From NCBI GenBank assembly GCA_051648485.1, contig JBOFFH010000048.1, forward strand, positions 1 to 28,357: a DNA stretch of 28,357 bases, given 5' to 3'. Shown one piece after another: positions 1 to 8,445 of this stretch. Position 1 is the stretch's first letter; each line of letters begins with the position of its first letter. The stretch comes from JAGNZR01 sp051648485 (GTDB taxonomy: Bacteria; Fusobacteriota; Fusobacteriia; Fusobacteriales; Fusobacteriaceae). Below the pieces are notes generated by a model. That model saw only the letters and a list, made by a program, of their open reading frames with translations. It had not been told where the DNA came from and made no database searches. The translations under genes and the position numbers were made by a program.

Positions 1-2230
1 TGGAAAAAATGCAATAAGTTTAGGAATAAACAAATCAGCAAAAGGAAACACTTTAGATATAAATGCAGCTGCAAAAAAATCTTTAGAAGAATTAAAAGTA
101 TATGCACCACCAGGTGTTGAAATAGCAGTAGTTTTGGACAATTCAGAAAGTATAGATTCAGCAATTTCGGGAGTTAAAGGAAATGCAGCTTCAGGACTTA
201 TACTGGCAACAATTGTACTTATGTTTTTCTTGAAAAATATAAGAGCTACAATGCTGATTTCGTTAGCACTTCCAATTTCTATAATGTTTACTTTCGTTTT
301 CCTTTATTTTCAAGGAGTAACCATAAATCTTATATCTTTAATGGGACTTTCTATTGGAGTTGGAATGCTTACAGATAACTCGGTTGTTGTTATAGATAAT
401 ATTTATAGACATATGACAGAGATGAAAAAATCAGTAAGAGATGCTTCTGAAGAGGGAGCTACAGAGGTTACAGTGGCTATAATAGCTTCTGCTCTTACTA
501 CAATGGTAGTATTTGTACCTGTACTGTTTATTCCAGGTATAGCACGTGAAATATTTAGAGATATGTCATATTCAATAATCTATTCTAACGTTGCAGCAAT
601 AATAGTTTCTTTAACTCTTATGCCAATGGTTGCAAGTAGATTCCTAAGTGATAAAGTTTCAATTACATCAGAAGGAAAAGTTTTTGGATGGGTAAAAGCA
701 AAATATTTAAATTTAATAAATTTAGCTTTCAATAATAAAATTAAAATTGTAATGCTAGCATTTATAGCATTTGTAGCGGCTATGATAATAGGACCAGCTT
801 CGGTAAGAACAGAGTTTTTCCCTAAACAAGATTTTGGAAAATACTCAATAGTTGGAGAATTACCTAAAGGTCTTAATTTAGAAAGAGCTCAAGAAATTGC
901 TGTTAAATTAGAAAAAATAGCAAGAGATAACCAGTATACAAGAAGCTATACAACAATTATAGATAAGAAAAAAGTAATAATAAATGTAGATATAGGTCCA
1001 AAATCAGATAGAAAAATATCTGTGTTTAAACTTCAAGATGAAGTAAGACCATTGGTTCTACAAATTCCAGATATTAAACCAAGTGTTTCTAATGATTTTC
1101 AGACGGATGTTCCGGGAAGAGCCGTTGAGTTTAGAGTTTTAGGAGATAACCTAGAACAAATAAAGCAAATAGGCTCAGAAATAGAAAAAATTGTTAGAAA
1201 AAATGATGGATTAGTAGATGTAAGCTCAACAGTTGAACCTGGAAATACAGAAGCGAGAATAGTCATGAATCGTGATAAACTTCGTAGTTTTGGAATCTCA
1301 CCAGCTCAATTAGGAGAAACTATAAGTTATTCTCTACTTGGTGGAAACAGAGCTAAAGGTCAAACTGTAACAGTTAAAACTGGAACAGAAGAGATAGATG
1401 TGCTAGTTAGAATGGATAAATCTTCAAGAAAAAAAATATCTTCTCTTGAGCAACTGAATATAAAAACAGCTGATGGTAAGTTTATTAAAGTATCAGATGT
1501 GGCAAAAATAGTTGATGGAGAAGGAACTTCTGAAATAAATAAAATTGATAAAATTTATGCAGTAACAGTTAAAGCTAACGATGGGGGAGTAGGTTTAGGA
1601 AAAGTTCAAAAAGTCTTTACTGATGCATTTGAATCACTAAATCCACCGAAAACAATAAGTTATAACTGGGGTGGAGACTCTGAAATATTTGGAGAAGCAG
1701 CTGTTCAAATGGGAGTAGCATTACTTATCTCGATATTCTTAATTTATGCAATACTGGCTTCTCAATTTGAGAACTTTGCACTTCCATTTATAATTATAGG
1801 TTCTATTCCATTAGCGATGATAGGAGTTTATTCAGGACTTATCATTACAGGTAAATCTTTTGATATTATGGTTATGATAGGAATAATAATGCTGGCAGGT
1901 ACAGTTGTAAACAATGCCATAGTTCTTATTGACTATATAGAAATTCTTCGTCAAAGAGGAGAATCTAGAGATAATGCTGTTAAAGAAGCTTGTTTAACAA
2001 GAATAAGACCAATAATTATGACAACAATGACGACGGTTTTAGGGATGTTTCCAATGGCCTTAGGACTAGGAGACGGAGCAGAACTTTATGGTGGAATGGC
2101 AGTTACAGTTATGTTTGGACTATCATTCTCTACATTACTAACTTTGGTCGTAATTCCAGTTCTTTACATGCTGGTAGAGGATTTTAACGAAAAAGTGGTA
2201 TATATATTTACAAAGAAAAAATCTAAGTAA
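1..2230 (+). CDS. RND-family efflux permease (AcrB/HAE-type), 5' truncated by the window edge
   Basis: Inner-membrane proton-driven exporter of the resistance-nodulation-division superfamily, probably moving drugs, lipids or other amphiphiles out through an adaptor and a TolC-type channel. The reading frame is open from base 2, so the gene begins before the window; the TTG at 134 lies inside it and is not the start. Visible parts are TM2-TM3 (LATIVLMFFLKNIRATMLI), TM4 with the proton-relay aspartate in GMLTDNSVVVIDN (Asp codon at 374), the second periplasmic porter half, and the C-terminal membrane half with LAGTVVNNAIVLIDY. About 742 codons are present of the roughly 1020-1050 usual for the family. 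TM4 has Asp-Asn where AcrB has Asp407-Asp408, a common variant. The adaptor and channel genes are presumably upstream. A small PII-like gene follows 19 bases after the stop. The substrate cannot be told from sequence. Confidence 0.95.
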   Translation, partial: GKNAISLGINKSAKGNTLDINAAAKKSLEELKVYAPPGVEIAVVLDNSESIDSAISGVKGNAASGLILATIVLMFFLKNIRATMLISLALPISIMFTFVFLYFQGVTINLISLMGLSIGVGMLTDNSVVVIDNIYRHMTEMKKSVRDASEEGATEVTVAIIASALTTMVVFVPVLFIPGIAREIFRDMSYSIIYSNVAAIIVSLTLMPMVASRFLSDKVSITSEGKVFGWVKAKYLNLINLAFNNKIKIVMLAFIAFVAAMIIGPASVRTEFFPKQDFGKYSIVGELPKGLNLERAQEIAVKLEKIARDNQYTRSYTTIIDKKKVIINVDIGPKSDRKISVFKLQDEVRPLVLQIPDIKPSVSNDFQTDVPGRAVEFRVLGDNLEQIKQIGSEIEKIVRKNDGLVDVSSTVEPGNTEARIVMNRDKLRSFGISPAQLGETISYSLLGGNRAKGQTVTVKTGTEEIDVLVRMDKSSRKKISSLEQLNIKTADGKFIKVSDVAKIVDGEGTSEINKIDKIYAVTVKANDGGVGLGKVQKVFTDAFESLNPPKTISYNWGGDSEIFGEAAVQMGVALLISIFLIYAILASQFENFALPFIIIGSIPLAMIGVYSGLIITGKSFDIMVMIGIIMLAGTVVNNAIVLIDYIEILRQRGESRDNAVKEACLTRIRPIIMTTMTTVLGMFPMALGLGDGAELYGGMAVTVMFGLSFSTLLTLVVIPVLYMLVEDFNEKVVYIFTKKKSK

Positions 2231-2249
2231 AATATAGGAGTTGATAAAA

Positions 2250-2603
2250 ATGGAATGGTTAAAAGTAAATAATACTAATGATAATTCAATTTATAAGCAG
2301 GTAACAGTTTATTTAAATGAAACTCAAAAAAATAGTTTAGTAAAATTTTTAGAGGATATAAATTTTTATGGATACGCAGTAGTTAAAGGTGTTGAAAGTA
2401 ACTGGACCAAATCAATAAGACATAGAAATAATCATACTTGGCCAGGAGCTGATTGTATATTTTATATGACGGTTGAAGAAACACAAGTTGAATCCATGAT
2501 AAATGAATTGAAAAAGTATAGAATGAATTATCCAGAAAATGTAGTTTTTGCTTTAGGTATTTTACCAATTGAAAAAATAATTCCAAATTTATACACTTAT
2601 TAA
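2250..2603 (+). CDS. small PII-like / ferredoxin-fold protein linked to the RND pump
   Basis: Protein of 117 residues. The start is ATG 2250, nine bases after AGGAG (2236-2240); an in-frame TTG at 2241 abuts that Shine-Dalgarno and is not credible. The predicted order is beta-alpha-beta-beta-alpha-beta: strand YKQVTVYLN, helix around ETQKNSLVKFLEDI, strand GYAVVKGVE, a loop rich in Trp, His and Asn (RHRNNHTWPGADC), strand IFYMTV, helix around VESMINELKKYR, strand VVFALGILPIEKI. This is the fold of PII and PII-like proteins; the long segment between strands 2 and 3 would be the T-loop. Families such as DUF3240 are known beside RND metal-efflux genes, so I infer a ligand-sensing or regulatory partner of the preceding permease. 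No ligand is assignable, and family membership rests on pattern only. It is co-transcribed with the permease and followed at once by a terminator. Confidence 0.75.
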   Translation: MEWLKVNNTNDNSIYKQVTVYLNETQKNSLVKFLEDINFYGYAVVKGVESNWTKSIRHRNNHTWPGADCIFYMTVEETQVESMINELKKYRMNYPENVVFALGILPIEKIIPNLYTY

Positions 2604-2607
2604 GAAT

Positions 2608-2654
2608 AAAAAGAGACTGGCTAAAAAAATCATTAGCCTAGTCTCTTTTTCTTT
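2608..2654 (+). terminator. rho-independent terminator after the RND/PII-like operon
   Basis: Arms AAGAGACTGGCTAA (from 2611) and TTAGCC-T-AGTCTCTT (ending 2647) form 8+6 base pairs interrupted by one bulged T, with a short A-rich loop, followed by a T-rich tail. Confidence 0.9.
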
Positions 2655-2669
2655 ATGGTGGGATTTAAT

Positions 2670-2698
2670 TTGGAAAAATCGAAAAAAAATGATATAAT
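2670..2698 (+). promoter_or_regulatory. sigma70-type promoter for the pncB operon
   Basis: TTGGAA (2670-2675), a 17-bp spacer, then TATAAT (2693-2698) preceded by TG (2690-2691), giving an extended -10 TGaTATAAT. It lies right after the upstream terminator and about 30 bases before the first ATG. The leader is very short, leaving little room for a riboswitch. Confidence 0.8.
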
Positions 2699-2730
2699 TG
2701 TCATTAGAATTAAAGAAAATGGGGGGGATT

Positions 2731-4242
2731 ATGTATAGAGAAACTGTTTTAGACGAGTTTGCTAGAGTAATAAATTCAGATAGATATCAATATACAGAAA
2801 GTGATGTACTTTTAGAGTGTGGAATGGAAAACAAAGAAGCTGTTTTTGATATGTATTTTCGTAGTACAGAAGATGGTGGATTTGCTGTAGTATCAGGAGT
2901 TCAAGAGGTAATTTATCTTATAGAGGTTTTAAATAGTACTTCTGAAAAAATAAAAAGAAAATATTTTGAAAAAATAATAAAAGAAGAAAAACTTATGGAA
3001 TATTTAGTGAAACTTAAGTTTACTGGGGATATATATGCCATGAGAGACGGGGAACTTGCATATCCAAATGAACCTATAATTACAATAAAAGCTCCTCTTA
3101 TCCAAGCTAAAATATTAGAAACACCGATATTAAATATAATGAATATGCAAATGGCCATAGCAACTAAAGCCTCAAGAGTAACTAGAGCTGCTGCTCCAAC
3201 CCCTGTATTAGCTTTTGGAAGTAGAAGAGCTCATGGGTTTGATAGTGCTGTAGCAGGAAATAAAGCGGCCATAATAGGTGGATGCTATACTCATTCAAAT
3301 TTAATTACTGAATATAGATATGGACTACCTAGTGTAGGAACTATGGCTCATTCATATATTCAAATTTTTGGTGTAGGAACGGAAGCTGAAAAAAAAGCTT
3401 TTGATACATTTATAAAATATAGAAAAAAAAGAGAAGCAAATTCACTGTATTTGCTTATAGATACTTATAATACTTTGAAAATAGGAATAGAAAATGCTAT
3501 TAAATCTTTTAAAGAAAATGGAATAGATGATAGCTATCCTGGAAATTATGGTGTTCGTATAGATTCTGGAGATTTATCTTATCTATCTAAAAAAGTTAGA
3601 GCCAAATTAGATAAGGCAGGTTTAAAAAAAGCTAAAATAATACTTACTAATTCTCTTTCTGAAGATGTGATAAAATCTTTAAAAGAGCAAGGAGCTCAAG
3701 TTGATATTTATGGTGTAGGAGATGCAATCGCTGTAAGCAAATCTCATCCTTGCTTTGGAGGAGTTTATAAAATTGTAGAGGTAGAGAAAGAACCTGTTAT
3801 AAAACTTTCTGAAGATGTAATAAAAATATCTAATCCTGGATTTAAAGAAGTTTTTAGAATTTATGATAGTGAAGGAAAAGCATATGCTGATATTATTACA
3901 CTGGTTAAAAATGATAGCGATAAGAAAAAATTAAAAAATAGAGAAGAGTTAGTGATAAGAGATGAAAAATGCGAGTTTAAAAAAAGTGTACTTCCAGCAA
4001 AAAGCTATACTTATAAAAAACTTACAGAAGTATATGTAGAAAATGGAAATATAACAGAAAAATATAATGAACTTTTTGATGTTATGAGTTCTCAAAAATA
4101 TTATTTTGAAAGTTTAGAAAAAGTTTCAGAAGAAAGAAAAAGACTTGAAAATCCACATACTTATAAAGTAGACTTGTCTAATGATTTAATACAATTAAAA
4201 TATGGATTGATAAAGAAAATAAAAGAAGAGATACTAGACTAA
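2731..4242 (+). CDS. pncB: nicotinate phosphoribosyltransferase
   Basis: Converts nicotinate and PRPP, with ATP hydrolysis, to nicotinate mononucleotide in the Preiss-Handler route of NAD salvage; cytosolic. The protein has 503 residues from ATG 2731, which follows a G-rich ribosome-binding stretch (2721-2727). In-frame TTG 2698 and ATG 2719 are less likely: the first lies in the -10 box, the second is inside the Shine-Dalgarno region. Family hallmarks are FGSRRAHG (about residue 162), GTMAHS with the His that is phosphorylated in characterised enzymes (His207), and the phosphoribosyl-binding RIDSGDL (about 276). The length fits the larger bacterial NAPRTase class. It is the first gene of operon B; psd follows 14 bases later. 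Confidence 0.95.
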   Translation: MYRETVLDEFARVINSDRYQYTESDVLLECGMENKEAVFDMYFRSTEDGGFAVVSGVQEVIYLIEVLNSTSEKIKRKYFEKIIKEEKLMEYLVKLKFTGDIYAMRDGELAYPNEPIITIKAPLIQAKILETPILNIMNMQMAIATKASRVTRAAAPTPVLAFGSRRAHGFDSAVAGNKAAIIGGCYTHSNLITEYRYGLPSVGTMAHSYIQIFGVGTEAEKKAFDTFIKYRKKREANSLYLLIDTYNTLKIGIENAIKSFKENGIDDSYPGNYGVRIDSGDLSYLSKKVRAKLDKAGLKKAKIILTNSLSEDVIKSLKEQGAQVDIYGVGDAIAVSKSHPCFGGVYKIVEVEKEPVIKLSEDVIKISNPGFKEVFRIYDSEGKAYADIITLVKNDSDKKKLKNREELVIRDEKCEFKKSVLPAKSYTYKKLTEVYVENGNITEKYNELFDVMSSQKYYFESLEKVSEERKRLENPHTYKVDLSNDLIQLKYGLIKKIKEEILD

Positions 4243-4256
4243 GGAGAAATTAAAAA

Positions 4257-5156
4257 ATGGATTTTAGGCCTATAGAATATATATATAGAAAAACAGGAGA
4301 AAAAAAAATAGAAAAAGTTCCAGCTGAAAATTTTTTAAAATTTTTATATTATTCACCATTTGGAGAGCTTGCACTAAGTTCTGTTGTAAAAAAGAAATTT
4401 TTAACAGATTATTATGGAAAACAGATGGATAAAGTTTCTTCTGCCGATAAAATAGAAAAATTTATAAAATCTGCTGAAATAAATATAAAAGAATCTAAAA
4501 AAACTTTGGGAGAATTTGCTACCTTTAATGAATTTTTTATAAGAGAATTAAAACCGGAGAGTAGACCTATAGATAAAGACGAAAATAGATTAGTTTCTCC
4601 AGCAGATGGAAAATGTTTAGTTTATGAAAACCTCAATGATTTGAAGCAATTTTTTATTAAGGGAGACCAGTTTAATCTAAAGGATTTTCTAAAAGATGAT
4701 AAATTAGCATCCCAATATGAAGGAGGAACTCTTGTAATAGTGAGACTTGCTCCTGTAGATTATCACAGATTTCATTTTCCAGCAGATGGAGTTATAAATA
4801 AAACTAAAAAAATAGAGGGTTATTATTATTCAGTTTCTACTCACGCTATAAGAAAAAACTTTAGAATTTACTGCGAAAATAAAAGAGAATACTCTATTTT
4901 GAAAACTGAAAAATTTGGAAATATTTTGATGTGTGATATTGCTGCTACTATGGTAGGAGGCATAAAACAAACTTACACTCCTAACTCCGAAGTAAAAAAA
5001 GGAATTGAAAAAGGATATTTCTATTTTGGAGGTTCTACCACAATTATGCTTTTTGAAAAAGATAAAGTTCAAATAGATAAAGATTTAATAGAAAATAGTT
5101 TAAATGGAATAGAAACTAAAATTTATATGGGAGAGGGAATAGGAGTTTCTTTATGA
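4257..5156 (+). CDS. psd: phosphatidylserine decarboxylase proenzyme
   Basis: Makes phosphatidylethanolamine from phosphatidylserine at the inner membrane. The 299-residue proenzyme should cleave itself at GGST (Gly259-Ser260), where Ser260 becomes the pyruvoyl group of the alpha chain. The rest of the expected catalytic triad is visible: Asp117 in SPADGK and His173 in HRFHFPADG. GGST stands in place of the commoner LGST, an accepted variant. The start ATG 4257 has AAGGAG nine bases upstream. The stop overlaps the next start as ATGA (5153-5156), so translation is probably coupled. No phosphatidylserine synthase gene is in the window. Confidence 0.95.
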   Translation: MDFRPIEYIYRKTGEKKIEKVPAENFLKFLYYSPFGELALSSVVKKKFLTDYYGKQMDKVSSADKIEKFIKSAEINIKESKKTLGEFATFNEFFIRELKPESRPIDKDENRLVSPADGKCLVYENLNDLKQFFIKGDQFNLKDFLKDDKLASQYEGGTLVIVRLAPVDYHRFHFPADGVINKTKKIEGYYYSVSTHAIRKNFRIYCENKREYSILKTEKFGNILMCDIAATMVGGIKQTYTPNSEVKKGIEKGYFYFGGSTTIMLFEKDKVQIDKDLIENSLNGIETKIYMGEGIGVSL

Positions 5157-5539
5157 GGAAAACCAGTTTTTTTAAAATTGGAGATTTGCTAATTTATGGA
5201 TTTTTCATCATCATTTTTTCTGTTTTAGGTAATAATATTATAAATAAAAAAGATTTAAAAGGAAGTAAAGTTGAAGTTTATGTGAGTAACCAATTAAAAT
5301 ATGCTCAAAAACTTCAAAATAAGGAAAAAAATATTTTTATAGATACAAAAATAGGTGGAGTTAATATTCAGTTTAAAGAAAATAAAGTAAGAGTGACCAC
5401 TTCTAATTCACCAAGAAAATTGGCAGTAAAACAAGGATGGATAACTAGTCCAGGAGAACTTATAATAGGAATTCCTGATGAATTGATCGTAAAAATAATT
5501 GGAGAAGTTGAGGAGGAATTAGACGGTGTGGCAAAGTAA
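5153..5539 (+). CDS. membrane-anchored NusG-domain-II protein
   Basis: Protein of 128 residues with a short basic N-terminus, one hydrophobic segment (residues about 9-28, GDLLIYGFFIIIFSVLG), then a small beta-rich domain outside the membrane. The C-terminal pattern VKQGWITSPGELIIGIP is typical of the NusG_II family (PF07009), whose biochemical role is not settled. Family members I recall carry cysteines near this motif (C..K.CVK.GWI and IVC.P); this protein has none, the positions reading SPRKLAVK and IIGIP. It starts in the ATGA overlap with psd, and its last 14 bases overlap the next gene. The name does not imply a role in transcription elongation. Confidence 0.8.
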   Translation: MRKTSFFKIGDLLIYGFFIIIFSVLGNNIINKKDLKGSKVEVYVSNQLKYAQKLQNKEKNIFIDTKIGGVNIQFKENKVRVTTSNSPRKLAVKQGWITSPGELIIGIPDELIVKIIGEVEEELDGVAK

Positions 5540-6638
5540 GTTTACCCCATTAAAGTTTTTTATTATTTTAATTTTAGTAGTTGTATTACAAAGTTTTTTT
5601 CAAAATAATCAAGGATTAATAGGTATAGTATCAAGTTTTTTATCTTATTTTACACCTTTTATTTATGGAGTTTTTTTTGCAGTATTACTTCTTCCTCTTT
5701 CTACATTTATAGAAAATAGGTTGAAAGTAAAAAGATTGCTTGCAGTAACTCTTTCGCTTGTAGTGGTAACATTGGTTTTTATAGGTTTAATTGTTGCAAT
5801 AGTTCCTGGACTGAATGACAGTTTCAATGAGATTATGTCGAGAATTCCAGAGTATCAAATAACTTTAGAAAAATGGATTGAAAAATCTACAGAATATTTA
5901 AAAAATAAAAATTTAATTGCTGGTGAAATGGCAAATAATGCTGAGCAATTAAAAAAGTCTATAGATGAATTTATTAAATCTAATTTTGGAACTATAAAAA
6001 ACATATTTTTTTCTCTTACAAATAATATGATAGAACTCGTTGTATTTTTAGGAAAATTAGGTTTAGGTTTAATAATTGCAATATTTTTTATTTTGGATAA
6101 AGAGTATTTTACAAATTTGACTCATAACACTGTATACATATTTGTTGGAAAAGATAAAGCTAAATCGACTATAGAGTTTTTAAATAATGTAAGAAAAATA
6201 TTTTTAAACTATCTTTTAGGAAAAACTTTGTCATCTTTAGGAGTAGGAATAATAGCTTTTGTTATTATGTATTTTACAAATGTTCCTTATGCAGGTTTGA
6301 TTGCAGTACTTTTAGGAATAGGAAATATGGTTCCATATATAGGAGCATTTGTATCACTGCTAATAGCAGGGATTCTAGTCTTAATAGCGGCTCCACAAAA
6401 ACTGATATATTTAGGTGTAGCACATATAGTTTCTCAACAAGTGGAGGCATTTGTATTGGCTCCTAAAATAATAGGGAAAACAGTAGGCTTAAATAGTTTT
6501 TGGGTAATTTCAGGAGTACTTTTAGGTGGAGCAGTTGCTGGACCTGTTGGGATGATTTTTGGAGTTCCTGTAATAGGAGTATTTAAACTGATATATAAAA
6601 TTCTTTTAGAAAGAAAAAAAGGAGAAATAAATGAATAA
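5526..6638 (+). CDS. AI-2E/PerM (UPF0118) family membrane transporter
   Basis: Polytopic inner-membrane protein of 370 residues, starting at GTG 5526 with AGGAGG (5511-5516) nine bases upstream, inside the end of the preceding gene. The family has about eight membrane helices and includes proteins tied to AI-2 export, Na+/H+ exchange or permeation; the substrate here is unknown. Visible are three N-terminal hydrophobic helices, a long amphipathic segment (about residues 100-170, IPEYQITLEKWIEK onward), and the diagnostic C-terminal stretch with GIGNMVPYIGAFVSLL, PKIIGKTVGLNSFW and GGAVAGPVGMIFGVP. Its tail overlaps the next gene by eight bases. Confidence 0.9.
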   Translation: MWQSKFTPLKFFIILILVVVLQSFFQNNQGLIGIVSSFLSYFTPFIYGVFFAVLLLPLSTFIENRLKVKRLLAVTLSLVVVTLVFIGLIVAIVPGLNDSFNEIMSRIPEYQITLEKWIEKSTEYLKNKNLIAGEMANNAEQLKKSIDEFIKSNFGTIKNIFFSLTNNMIELVVFLGKLGLGLIIAIFFILDKEYFTNLTHNTVYIFVGKDKAKSTIEFLNNVRKIFLNYLLGKTLSSLGVGIIAFVIMYFTNVPYAGLIAVLLGIGNMVPYIGAFVSLLIAGILVLIAAPQKLIYLGVAHIVSQQVEAFVLAPKIIGKTVGLNSFWVISGVLLGGAVAGPVGMIFGVPVIGVFKLIYKILLERKKGEINE

Positions 6639-7764
6639 AATAACGATTATAGCCTCAGCTTCTATGGGGATTGAGGGAATAGTTAAAGATGAGTGTAAAA
6701 CTCTTGGATTTGAAAATGTAAATACTTTTAATGGAAGAGTTGAATTTGATGGTGAATACTTAGATATAGCAAGAGCTAATATTCATTTAAGATGTGCTGA
6801 CAGAGTATATTTAAAGATGGGAGAATTCAAAGCTATGAGCTATGAAGAGCTGTTTCAAGCTACTTATGCTCTTCCTTGGGAAGATATAATACCAGTCGAT
6901 GGAGAGTTTCCAATTAGTTGGGTAAGTGCTGTAGATTGCAAACTTTATTCTAAATCAGATATTCAAAAGATAGTAAAAAAAGCAATAGTTGAGAAATTAA
7001 AAAGTAAATTCAGATGTGTATTTTTTTCTGAAAAAGGAGCAAAATACGCTGTAAAAATTCAAGGTTCTAAAGATAACTTTATACTTATGATAGATACAAG
7101 TGGAGAAGCTCTTCATAGAAGAGGGTACAGATACCTAACAAACGAAGCTCCAATAAAAGAAACTATGGCAGCAGCTATGATATATCTTTCAAGATGGAAG
7201 GGTGGAGAATTACCTCTTTTAGATCCTATGTGTGGAACAGGAACTATTGCAATAGAAGCAGCTATGATAGCAAGAAAGATAGCTCCTGGAACTGATAGAA
7301 ACTTTGCTTCAGAAGGGTGGAGCATACTTACTCAAAGCCAGTGGCTAGATATGAGAGATGAAGCTATGTCCGGAGAAGATCATGAAAAAATGGTTAAAAT
7401 ATATGCAAGTGATATGGATGCAGAGACTTTAGAAGTAGCTAAAAAAAATGCAAATATTGCTGGTGTAGATGGCGATATACAATTTGACTGTGCAAATATG
7501 TTAACATTAGAATCTCCAGAAAAAAAAGGAGCTATTATAACAAATCCACCTTATGGAGATAGACTTTCAGATGAAGAAGGAGTTCAAAGACTTTACACTC
7601 TTATGGGAGACCTATTCCGTATGAGATTCCCTAAATGGTCTGTATATGTCATAACATCTTATGAAGAGTTTCAGGAATATTATGGAAAAAAATCTACAAA
7701 AAACAGAAAATTGTACAACGGTGGAATAAAATGTTACTTCTATCAGTATCATGGTGAAAGATAA
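6631..7764 (+). CDS. THUMP-domain rRNA N2-guanine methyltransferase (RlmL/YpsC-like)
   Basis: S-adenosylmethionine-dependent RNA methyltransferase of 377 residues. The N-terminal half (about residues 45-155) is a THUMP RNA-binding domain. The C-terminal half (from about 160) is a UPF0020-type Rossmann methyltransferase with the SAM-binding motif DPMCGTGT (from Asp198) and the catalytic NPPYG loop (Asn305-Gly309) that marks exocyclic-amine methylation. The organisation equals the N-terminal part of E. coli RlmL (m2G2445 of 23S rRNA) and B. subtilis YpsC; the exact target here is inferred. GTDRNFASEGW between the motifs is also typical of this group. ATG 6631 overlaps the previous gene and is preceded by AAAGGAGA. 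Confidence 0.92.
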   Translation: MNKITIIASASMGIEGIVKDECKTLGFENVNTFNGRVEFDGEYLDIARANIHLRCADRVYLKMGEFKAMSYEELFQATYALPWEDIIPVDGEFPISWVSAVDCKLYSKSDIQKIVKKAIVEKLKSKFRCVFFSEKGAKYAVKIQGSKDNFILMIDTSGEALHRRGYRYLTNEAPIKETMAAAMIYLSRWKGGELPLLDPMCGTGTIAIEAAMIARKIAPGTDRNFASEGWSILTQSQWLDMRDEAMSGEDHEKMVKIYASDMDAETLEVAKKNANIAGVDGDIQFDCANMLTLESPEKKGAIITNPPYGDRLSDEEGVQRLYTLMGDLFRMRFPKWSVYVITSYEEFQEYYGKKSTKNRKLYNGGIKCYFYQYHGER

Positions 7765-7779
7765 AAAGGAAGGTGCGCA

Positions 7780-8445
7780 TTGGAATTTAAAGATTTTAAA
7801 GATTTTAAAAGTTTTTCACAAGAAGTTATTCTTCAATGTCTAGCTTTAGCAAACGAAAAAGTTATAAAGCTAAAAGAAATAGGAGATTTATCAGGATATG
7901 AATTACTAGAAAAAGAGTATCTTCCTAAGTATGAAAAACTTTATTTGGCTATGGAGAGTGAAGAATTTAAAGAAGTTTATGGAAAAGAATTTATAAATTT
8001 GAAGAAAACTATTCATGACATAATGGAAAAAAATAATTTTTCAAAAGAGTTTATACAGGATAAAATTTCTATTAGAAACTCTTTAGGGGAAGACGGAGGC
8101 TCAATTGTAGTTAAAAGATTTTATGAGTATGAGTTAAAGGAAATAAAGTCTAAAAAACAAGAATTACTAAAAGAAGCAGATCTTGTTTTAGATGAAGAGT
8201 TTAAAGTTAATAATGAATTGAGTAATTCAGTTCAACAAGAAGAACAGATGGAAATAATATACAAACTACACCCACTACGTGAAAAATTTAGAAATTTAGA
8301 TAAAGAGATTATGAGGCTTGGGAAATTGGAAGCTGAGCTAGAAGATAAACTTAAAACTAAATGGAGATACGAAATTTACGGAACAATAAACCAAAAAAAA
8401 CTTAAAGAGATATTTGGAAAGGAAGAAAATGAAAAGAATGACTAA
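7780..8445 (+). CDS. conserved-looking hypothetical protein, charged and helical
   Basis: I do not recognise this 221-residue protein. It begins at TTG 7780, supported by a strong site AAGGAAGGTG (7767-7776) a few bases upstream; there is no earlier in-frame ATG after the previous stop. The composition is very rich in Lys and Glu, has no membrane segment or signal peptide, and long stretches (about residues 120-205) look like coiled coil. The first codons carry a small direct repeat giving KDFKDFK. It lies 15 bases after the methyltransferase gene and its end overlaps the cyclophilin start by 17 bases, so it is part of the operon. A cytosolic adaptor or RNA/ribosome-associated protein would fit but is speculation. 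Confidence 0.7.
   Translation: MEFKDFKDFKSFSQEVILQCLALANEKVIKLKEIGDLSGYELLEKEYLPKYEKLYLAMESEEFKEVYGKEFINLKKTIHDIMEKNNFSKEFIQDKISIRNSLGEDGGSIVVKRFYEYELKEIKSKKQELLKEADLVLDEEFKVNNELSNSVQQEEQMEIIYKLHPLREKFRNLDKEIMRLGKLEAELEDKLKTKWRYEIYGTINQKKLKEIFGKEENEKND

Noticed and set aside
1990..2187. 65-residue plus-strand reading frame inside the first RND gene
   Set aside because: It lies fully within the permease coding region in another frame; Asn/Arg-rich translation without any domain and no ribosome binding site.
7786..7812. Short direct repeat of AAAGATTTT at the start of the coiled-coil gene
   Set aside because: Only two to three 9-base units encoding KDF; a trivial low-complexity repeat in AT-rich coding DNA, not a repeat element.
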